NCBI GenBank assembly: GCA_020636135.1
Contig: JACJYK010000007.1
Coordinates: forward strand, 1 to 6,517
Reading direction: 5' to 3'
Source: Lewinellaceae bacterium
GTDB taxonomy: Bacteria; Bacteroidota; Bacteroidia; Chitinophagales; Saprospiraceae
Length of the DNA: 6,517 nucleotides
Every line of letters begins with the position of its first letter. The first letter of the stretch is position 1. The notes beneath the pieces are model-generated. The model saw only the letters and a program-made list of their open reading frames with translations. It was not told the DNA's origin and did no database searches. The position numbers and the translations under genes were made by a program. Below, piece after piece: positions 1 through 4,570 of this stretch.

Positions 1-15
1 GATACATCTTGTAGT

Positions 16-33
16 AGCGGATTTCAATCCGCT
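16..33. repeat. REP-like palindrome
   Basis: The sequence AGCGGATT-TC-AATCCGCT is a perfect 8-bp inverted repeat with a 2-base centre, so it can extrude as a hairpin on either strand. Similar GCGGATTTCAATCCGC-type palindromes occur as dispersed intergenic repeats in Bacteroidota genomes, from memory, and some are linked to REP-associated tyrosine transposases. No such transposase is present in this window. It could instead be the terminator of a gene ending left of base 1, but no T-run follows it. Confidence 0.55.
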
Positions 34-240
34 GATTCAGTTCCAATGAGATTTCAGAGTGCTGTAGGCATGACAGATAATCTCAATCAAATTAGAACCT
101 CCTACCCTTTACTCTTTCTCCCCATTCCTTGGTCATTCCATATGGAGCGGTTAAAACTCCAAATCTTTTCCAACTTATGTCCCCAATCAATTCCTCACTA
201 TTGAATGCTTACTGCCCTGACTATTGCTTACCCTCTCCTG

Positions 241-303
241 TCTACTGTCTACTGAATACTGCCTACTGTCTACTGAATACTGAATACTACCTACTGCCTA
301 CTA
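241..303. repeat. Degenerate 7-bp tandem array (NNTACTG)x9
   Basis: Nine consecutive heptamers fit NNTACTR. The first two bases are only TC, AA or CC, in the order TC, TC, AA, CC, TC, AA, AA, CC, CC. The TACT core is invariant and the last base is G in seven units and A in two. A decayed unit (tctcctg, 234-240) and possibly 220-226 continue the phase leftwards. Units 2-3 (248-261) and 5-6 (269-282) are identical 14-mers, which suggests duplication of multi-unit blocks. The array ends in an AT-rich stretch and lies about 130 bases upstream of the bamD promoter. Its function is unknown. It is not a CRISPR, as there are no spacers. Confidence 0.9.
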
Positions 304-411
304 ATAAATAATAAATCGTTAAAACCCTACCCTTCCGACACAACCAACACCTCCCGGACGTTTCAAAGGAATCAATCACCATTCCACATTAAACACCTGA
401 TTTTGAATCTA

Positions 412-451
412 TTGCCTCCCGATAAGAATATTTGCCTCTCGATGAAAAAAG
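412..451. repeat. 20-bp imperfect tandem duplication at the bamD promoter
   Basis: TTGCCTCCCGATAAGAA (412-428) recurs exactly 20 bases later as TTGCCTCTCGATGAAAA (432-448), matching at 14 of 17 positions. The second copy begins inside the -33 TTTG element. A 20-bp period is close to two helical turns, so both copies would face the same side of the DNA. That would fit a dimeric or repeated protein-binding site, but a simple neutral duplication is equally possible. Confidence 0.6.
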
Positions 452-461
452 CGTATCTTTG
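431..461 (+). promoter_or_regulatory. Bacteroidota-type sigma-ABfr promoter for the bamD operon
   Basis: TTTG at 431-434 (the -33 element) is followed after 19 bases by TATCTTTG at 454-461, a perfect match to the TAnnTTTG -7 element used by the primary sigma factor of Bacteroidota. The expected start of transcription is a few bases beyond 461, roughly 464-469. This places it at or almost at the bamD ATG (469), so the message would be leaderless or nearly so. No equally good promoter is visible between bamD and purN, which supports one transcript for the five genes. Confidence 0.8.
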
Positions 462-468
462 CACCCTT

Positions 469-1305
469 ATGAAAAATCGTTTTCTGATCCTCGCCGTTCT
501 GGTTAGCCTGCTGGCCGCCTGCCGTAGTGAATACGAACAGGTGCGGCTGAGCAATGACCCGGAGCGCATCCAGAAAAAAGCAGTCGAATACTACAAGGAC
601 GGCGAATACCAGAAAGCCCTCTCGCTGATCGAGATCATCATCAACAGCTTCCGCGGCAGGTCCGAGTTCGAAGACCTCAACTACATGATGGCCGACAGCT
701 ACTATCACCTGCGGGATTACGAGATGGCATCACAGTATTTCAAGAATTTTGCTAACGGATTCCTCAACTCATCACGGCGGGAAGAAGCGGATTTCCTCTC
801 CGCCTACTGCTATTACCTGCTGTCACCGACCTGGCGTCTGGATCAGGACAACACCGTCAAGGCCATCAACGCCCTCCAGACATTTATCAATTCCTACCCC
901 AACAGCGAGCGCAACACTCAGTGCAATACCCTCATGGATGAATTGCGTCTCAAGCTCGAAGAAAAAGCCTTTCAGCAGGGCATCCTGTATTACAACCTGC
1001 GGCAATACCAGGCCGCCATTTATTCACTGGATAACATGCTGAAAGACTTCCCGGACACCAAGCGTCCGGATGAAGTACGTTATTACATCATCAAATCCGC
1101 TTTCGAATACGCTTCCAACAGCGTCTACGACAAGCGCAAAGAACGCTACGAGGAAGCCGTCCAGCGTGGTGAGGAGTTCATTAAGAAACACCGCAACAGC
1201 ACTTACCTGCGCGAGATTCGCGACATCGTAGCCGAATCAAAAACCAAACTGAAATTATTGGAAAATGAGCGATATCAAATCCAAAGTTCAAGGAATGGAT
1301 CCTAA
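469..1305 (+). CDS. bamD: Outer membrane protein assembly factor BamD (lipoprotein)
   Basis: This is the essential lipoprotein partner of BamA in the complex that folds beta-barrel proteins into the outer membrane. It acts on the periplasmic face, tethered by lipid. The 278-residue product opens with MKNR, a hydrophobic stretch and the lipobox L-A-A-C, so Cys18 would be lipidated after signal peptidase II cleavage. The rest is helical with TPR-like pairs at about 36-62, 72-100, 164-196 and 204-243. The family-typical stretch with DQD...AI..L..FI..YPNS lies at about 125-147. Upstream in-frame starts exist (TTG 403, ATG 442), but both precede the -7 promoter element and would add a charged leader before the signal peptide, so ATG 469 is preferred. 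The 3' end overlaps the next gene by 41 bases. Length is slightly above the E. coli protein, as is usual in Bacteroidota. Confidence 0.93.
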   Translation: MKNRFLILAVLVSLLAACRSEYEQVRLSNDPERIQKKAVEYYKDGEYQKALSLIEIIINSFRGRSEFEDLNYMMADSYYHLRDYEMASQYFKNFANGFLNSSRREEADFLSAYCYYLLSPTWRLDQDNTVKAINALQTFINSYPNSERNTQCNTLMDELRLKLEEKAFQQGILYYNLRQYQAAIYSLDNMLKDFPDTKRPDEVRYYIIKSAFEYASNSVYDKRKERYEEAVQRGEEFIKKHRNSTYLREIRDIVAESKTKLKLLENERYQIQSSRNGS

Positions 1306-1615
1306 CCTCTCCGCCCGCGATTTGCTGAGCATGTCCAAGCGCTCCGGCAACGTGTACGAAGCATTGGCCATCATCTCGAGACGCGCCCGTCAGCTGTCTT
1401 CCGAAATCAAACAGGAATTGCACCAGAAGCTGGACGAATTCGCCGCTACTTCCGAGACCATCGAGGAAGTGCACGAAAACAAGGAGCAGATCGAGATCTC
1501 CAAGTTTTACGAGCGCCTGCCCAACCCGGCAGTCATCGCTACCAATGAATTTTTGAACAACGAACTGTATCACCGCTACACCGATCGGAAAAGAGCTCCC
1601 ATCCTGGAAGACTGA
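1265..1615 (+). CDS. rpoZ: RNA polymerase omega subunit, Bacteroidota type
   Basis: This is the small subunit that helps fold beta' and assemble RNA polymerase. The 116-residue product carries the omega core helix G-N-V-Y-E-A-L-A-I-I followed by SRRARQL (about 28-44), comparable to the AARRARQM segment of E. coli omega. It then has the Bacteroidota-specific part with KLDEFA, ENKEQIE and SKFYERLP motifs (about 55-86), ending shortly after LYHR. ATG 1265 gives the usual distance from start to the GN-YE motif and is preferred. ATG 1295 (residue 11) is possible and would shrink the overlap with bamD from 41 to 11 bases. Its start inside bamD suggests translational coupling. Eastern neighbour coaBC is also a common partner of rpoZ in other phyla. 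Confidence 0.9.
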   Translation: MSDIKSKVQGMDPNLSARDLLSMSKRSGNVYEALAIISRRARQLSSEIKQELHQKLDEFAATSETIEEVHENKEQIEISKFYERLPNPAVIATNEFLNNELYHRYTDRKRAPILED

Positions 1616-1691
1616 TACGGAGTCCACCCCGTAACGTACGCAAGGAGATCCCCTCCGGACAGGGGAAGCAGGGGTGGGTAAATCCTGCGTT
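1616..1691 (+). promoter_or_regulatory. Structured rpoZ-coaBC junction (nested inverted repeats)
   Basis: This is the only sizeable gap inside the operon. CCACCCC (1624-1630) is complementary to GGGGTGG (1671-1677). Inside it TCCCCT (1649-1654) pairs with AGGGGA (1661-1666) around a 6-base loop. A competing small hairpin, TACGG (1616-1620) with CCGTA (1629-1633), shares bases with the outer arm. An AAGGAG sequence at 1642-1647 lies 44 bases ahead of the coaBC ATG, too far to serve it in linear form, but the fold could change that distance. A regulatory role is inference; no known riboswitch class is recognised. Confidence 0.35.
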
Positions 1692-2903
1692 ATGAATGCT
1701 TCTACCGGATTGGCCGGCAAAAAGATCATCATCGGTATCAGCGGCAGCATTGCTGCGTACAAATCGGCATTTCTCGTCCGCCTGTTCATCCAGGCCGGCG
1801 CACAGGTACGTGTCCTCATGACGCCCGGCGCCACGCAGTTCATCACCCCGCTGACCCTCAGCACCCTTTCCAAACACGAGGTGTGGACCGACGTCCTCAA
1901 CGAAAACGGCTGGAACAACCACGTCGAACTCGGCATGTGGGGAGACGCCTTCATCATCGCCCCGGCGACCGCCAATACGCTGGCCAAGCTGGCAAGCGGC
2001 CAGTCGGACAATGTGCTGGTGGCCACGTACCTCTCAGCGCGTTGCCCCGTATTTGTCGCCCCGGCCATGGACGTCGACATGTGGTACCACCCCACCACGC
2101 AGCGAAACGTCCAGCAGCTGATCGCCGACCGCGTAGAGATCATACCCGCCGAGCAGGGCGAACTGGCCAGCGGACTGATCGGCATGGGCCGCATGGCCGA
2201 GCCACCCCATATCTTTGAACACCTGCGGGTATACTTCCGCCAGAATGGACCGCTGCAGGGCAAAAAAGCCCTGGTCACCGCCGGCCCGACGTATGAGCCC
2301 ATCGACCCGGTGCGCTTCATTGGCAATCATTCGTCAGGTAAGATGGGCATCGCCATCGCGGAGGCGCTGGCCCAGGCCGGAGCCGCCACCACGCTGATCC
2401 TCGGACCGAGCAAGCTGGCGCCCGCCAATCCCGGCATCCAGGTGGAGCGGGTACAGACGGCACAGGAGATGTACGATGCGGCCAAAGCCATTCACGCACA
2501 GCAGGACATCTGCGTCCTGGCCGCCGCCGTAGCCGACTATGCCCCGGCAGCCCCTTCCGCACAGAAGATCAAGAAGACCGGCGACACGCTGGCCCTGGAG
2601 CTGCATAAGACGGTGGATATCGCCGCCAGCCTGGGAGCAGAAAAGAAGGCAGGCCAGATCCACGTAGGTTTTGCCCTGGAGACTGAAAATGAAACCACCC
2701 ACGCCCTGGAGAAACTGAAGAAAAAACATTTCGACTTCATCGTTCTCAACTCGCTGAACGATGCCGGAGCCGGATTCAACTACGACACCAATAAAGTGCG
2801 CTTCCTGTTCCCGGACAATAAAGCGCTGGATTTTGAGTTAAAATCAAAGCAGGCCGTAGCTGCCGACATTGTGCAGCAATTGGTACATTTGGTCCAGAAA
2901 TAA
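1692..2903 (+). CDS. coaBC: Bifunctional phosphopantothenoylcysteine decarboxylase / phosphopantothenate-cysteine ligase
   Basis: CoaBC joins cysteine to 4'-phosphopantothenate (CoaB) and then decarboxylates the product with FMN (CoaC), giving 4'-phosphopantetheine for coenzyme A. The 403-residue length matches E. coli Dfp. The CoaC half has the flavoprotein start GISGSIAAYKS (about 15-25), catalytic His77 in NHVELG, PATANT (91-96), PAMDVDMW (124-131) and the substrate-clamp segment ELASGLIGMGRMAEP (157-171). The CoaB half has TAGPTYEPIDPVRFIGNHSSGKMG (196-219, with Asn212), AAAVADY (277-283), KIKK (292-295), GFALETE (326-332) and DFIVLN (348-353). Two classical active-site positions differ: Asp127 replaces the PAMN Asn, and Ser160 replaces the clamp Cys. 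I believe this is common in Bacteroidota. ATG 1692 is chosen over GTG 1674, which would add MGKSCV before the normal N-terminus. Confidence 0.97.
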   Translation: MNASTGLAGKKIIIGISGSIAAYKSAFLVRLFIQAGAQVRVLMTPGATQFITPLTLSTLSKHEVWTDVLNENGWNNHVELGMWGDAFIIAPATANTLAKLASGQSDNVLVATYLSARCPVFVAPAMDVDMWYHPTTQRNVQQLIADRVEIIPAEQGELASGLIGMGRMAEPPHIFEHLRVYFRQNGPLQGKKALVTAGPTYEPIDPVRFIGNHSSGKMGIAIAEALAQAGAATTLILGPSKLAPANPGIQVERVQTAQEMYDAAKAIHAQQDICVLAAAVADYAPAAPSAQKIKKTGDTLALELHKTVDIAASLGAEKKAGQIHVGFALETENETTHALEKLKKKHFDFIVLNSLNDAGAGFNYDTNKVRFLFPDNKALDFELKSKQAVAADIVQQLVHLVQK

Positions 2904-2909
2904 ATAAGT

Positions 2910-3827
2910 ATGACGCGATATACCGCAGCTCTTTTGATGGTGCTGACCGCCTGGTGGTTGGACACCGCTTCGCTCTCTGCCCAGGAATTAAATGCCAACG
3001 TTACCATCAACACCCCCAAGCTTCAGTCTACGGATCCCAAGATCTTCCGCACGCTGGAGCAGGATCTGCGCAACCTGATCAACGAAACCAAATGGACCGA
3101 AGATCAATACAACCAGGATGAACGCATCCAGTGCACCTGGATCCTGGCCATCACCAAGGAGGGCAACGACGGCAACTTTCAGGCTACGCTAAACATCAAT
3201 GCCGTGCGCCCGGTATACGGCTCGACGTACGAGACCCAGACCTTCGCCTACCAGGATCCCAACATTGTGTTCGAGTATTCGGAAGGCACCCCCATCCAGT
3301 ACATCAAGAATGTCTACAACTCCAATCTCGTATCGATCGTGACCTTCTATTGCAACATCATCCTGGGACTGGATTACGACACTTTTTCGCCCTTCGGCGG
3401 CGATCCCTATTTCGATGCCGCCCAAGCCGTCATCAACCAGCTGCCTTCCAATCAGGTCTCGGAAGACAACGGCTGGAAGTCAGTCGGCACGCGCAACAAC
3501 CGCTACTGGATCATCGAAAATCTGCGCAATGCCCGGGTGAAGCCGCTGCGCAATGCCTACTACGAATACCACCGCCAGGGGCTGGACATGATGTACACCG
3601 ATCCCGTGAAGGGCCGCGCGGCCATGGCTGCCGCCATCGAGCAATTTGACCAGGTTCGCACCAGCTATCCTTCCTCGATGATCATCCAGCTGATCGCGAC
3701 CATCAAAGCCAATGAGGTGGTCCAGGTATTCAAGGTGGCAGATGCCGCCCAGAAGACCAAGGTCTACGATGTGATGACACACCTCGACCCCTCGAATGCG
3801 CGTTATTACGCTACCCTCAAATCCTAG
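2910..3827 (+). CDS. porD: Type IX secretion-associated protein PorD (DUF4835 family)
   Basis: This is a secreted Bacteroidota-specific protein of the DUF4835 family, named PorD for its association with the type IX secretion system. Its exact biochemical role is not established. The 305-residue product has a signal peptide with hydrophobic core at 6-17 and likely cleavage after LSA24, leaving the mature start QELNANV. Family landmarks are WTEDQY..DERIQC (62-75), RPVYGSTY (100-107), the aromatic GLDYDTFSPFGGDPYF block (153-168), NNRYWIIENL (196-205) and YHRQGLD (220-226). No membrane anchor or lipobox is seen, so it is probably periplasmic or on the outer membrane. The gene starts 6 bases after coaBC, indicating co-translation. 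A TACATTTG word at 2884-2891 resembles a -7 element but has no -33 partner. Confidence 0.92.
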   Translation: MTRYTAALLMVLTAWWLDTASLSAQELNANVTINTPKLQSTDPKIFRTLEQDLRNLINETKWTEDQYNQDERIQCTWILAITKEGNDGNFQATLNINAVRPVYGSTYETQTFAYQDPNIVFEYSEGTPIQYIKNVYNSNLVSIVTFYCNIILGLDYDTFSPFGGDPYFDAAQAVINQLPSNQVSEDNGWKSVGTRNNRYWIIENLRNARVKPLRNAYYEYHRQGLDMMYTDPVKGRAAMAAAIEQFDQVRTSYPSSMIIQLIATIKANEVVQVFKVADAAQKTKVYDVMTHLDPSNARYYATLKS

Positions 3828-3834
3828 CGTTCCG

Positions 3835-4416
3835 ATGCATCACCTGGCCATCTTCGCCTCCGGCATCGGTTCCAATGCGCGCAAGATCATGGAATATTTT
3901 GAACACCACCCAGCGATCCGCGTCAGTGCCATCGTGACCAATAATCCGCACGCTGGCGTGATCAGGCACGCCCGGGAATTTGGCGTCCCTCTGCTCGTGA
4001 TTGACAAATCCATGCTGCGGCAAAAAGGTGTGGTCGCCCAGCTCTTGAAGGATCGGGGTATCGACTGGATCATCCTGGCCGGCTTCCTCCTCCTCATCCC
4101 TCCGGATCTCGTCGAAGCTTTTCCGGACCGCATACTGAACATCCACCCGGCGCTGCTGCCCAAATACGGAGGCAAGGGCATGTACGGCATGCATGTACAT
4201 GAGGCTGTCAGGGACGCCGGCGAATCCGAGACCGGCATCACCATCCATTTTGTCAATACGCGTTACGACGAAGGCCGCATCTATTTCCAGGCCCGTTGTG
4301 ATGTCACGAAAAGTGACACCCCGGAAGACATCGCCCACAAGGTCCACCAGCTGGAATACCGCCATTTCGCTCCGATGATCGAAAAGGCGATCCGGGAGAG
4401 CGAAAGCTACTCCTGA
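3835..4416 (+). CDS. purN: Phosphoribosylglycinamide formyltransferase 1 (GAR transformylase)
   Basis: PurN transfers the formyl group of 10-formyltetrahydrofolate to glycinamide ribonucleotide, the third step of de novo purine synthesis, in the cytosol. The 193-residue protein starts MHHLAIFASGIGSNARKI, with the phosphate-binding SG-GSN loop at about 9-14. LAGFLLLIP lies at 81-89. The catalytic segment LNIHPALLPKYGGKGMYG has Asn102 and His104, followed by TGITIHFV (133-140, His138) and YDEG with Asp145. All three classical catalytic residues (Asn, His, Asp) are therefore present. ATG 3835 is preferred. ATG 3796 would overlap porD by 32 bases and add 13 residues before the Rossmann beta-strand. 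It begins 7 bases after porD and is probably the last gene of the operon. In many relatives recN occupies this position, from memory. Confidence 0.96.
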   Translation: MHHLAIFASGIGSNARKIMEYFEHHPAIRVSAIVTNNPHAGVIRHAREFGVPLLVIDKSMLRQKGVVAQLLKDRGIDWIILAGFLLLIPPDLVEAFPDRILNIHPALLPKYGGKGMYGMHVHEAVRDAGESETGITIHFVNTRYDEGRIYFQARCDVTKSDTPEDIAHKVHQLEYRHFAPMIEKAIRESESYS

Positions 4417-4523
4417 ATCAACATAAAGGTTTTAAACCTATTGGTCATTCCGTACCGACGCTCATTCCCCGGTCGGCATCCGGAACTGAAGGCGAAGCAT
4501 GAACAGCAACGGAGAAATCCGTT
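4417..4523. other. Intergenic repeat-like sequence between purN and the recombinase
   Basis: This short non-coding stretch contains small dyads: AGGTTT-T-AAACCT (4427-4439), CCGAC (4455-4459) with GTCGG (4472-4476), and AACGGA-GAAA-TCCGTT (4508-4523), a 6-bp stem closed by a GNRA-type loop. TCATTCC occurs twice, at 4445 and 4462. TTGGTCATTCC (4441-4451) also occurs at 129-139 in the left flank. No dyad is followed by a T-run, so none is a convincing intrinsic terminator, though one of them may still end the purN transcript. It may be a degraded dispersed element. Confidence 0.45.
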
Positions 4524-4553
4524 CCAATAATTAAAATATTAAACTTATATTGG
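4524..4553. promoter_or_regulatory. Possible operator/promoter region of the recombinase gene
   Basis: CCAATA (4524-4529) and TATTGG (4548-4553) form an inverted repeat with an 18-base, very AT-rich spacer. The right arm overlaps TATATTGG (4546-4553), a one-mismatch version of TAnnTTTG that would start transcription about 10-15 bases before the ATG at 4571. No matching -33 TTTG is found 19-21 bases upstream, so the promoter call is weak. The symmetry could serve a dimeric repressor or the recombinase itself, but this is inference. Confidence 0.25.
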
Positions 4554-4570
4554 ATAACAATCGATCCACC

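Larger units (their letters stand above)
1..430. other. Non-coding upstream region
   Basis: I see no credible gene here. The only plus-strand open frame of note (129-311) is a by-product of a 7-bp repeat read through three frames, which gives a 7-residue period rich in Tyr, Cys and Leu. The stretch is AT-richer than the operon that follows. From left to right it holds a palindrome, a pyrimidine-rich stretch near 100-128, the heptamer array, an AT-rich run near 303-320 and the first half of a 20-bp duplication. The end of an upstream gene may lie just left of base 1, but nothing visible proves it. Confidence 0.75.

Noticed and set aside
241..303. CRISPR array
   Set aside because: The units are directly adjacent 7-mers without spacers, and no cas gene is nearby.
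129..311. 60-residue open frame rich in Tyr/Cys/Leu
   Set aside because: It is the 7-bp repeat read in three frames (21-bp, 7-residue period), with no ribosome site or promoter and no recognisable fold.
2210..2217. TATCTTTG, a perfect -7 element match inside coaBC
   Set aside because: It encodes part of the HIFEHL stretch, has no -33 TTTG 19-21 bases upstream and does not lie ahead of a gene start.
1181..2326. Long minus-strand frame (381 codons) opposite rpoZ and coaBC
   Set aside because: It lies antisense to two well-supported conserved genes in GC-rich DNA, where long shadow frames are expected. Its product has no recognisable motif.
2884..2891. TACATTTG, a -7-like word 18 bases ahead of porD
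   Set aside because: No -33 partner is present, and the 6-base coaBC-porD gap fits read-through transcription. It remains a weak candidate only.
3817..4365. Minus-strand frame of 182 codons opposite purN
   Set aside because: A shadow of purN; the catalytic motifs are all on the plus strand and the antisense product looks like no known family.
4427..4439. Intrinsic terminator after purN
   Set aside because: The AGGTTT-T-AAACCT dyad is AT-rich with a single-base centre and no following T-run.
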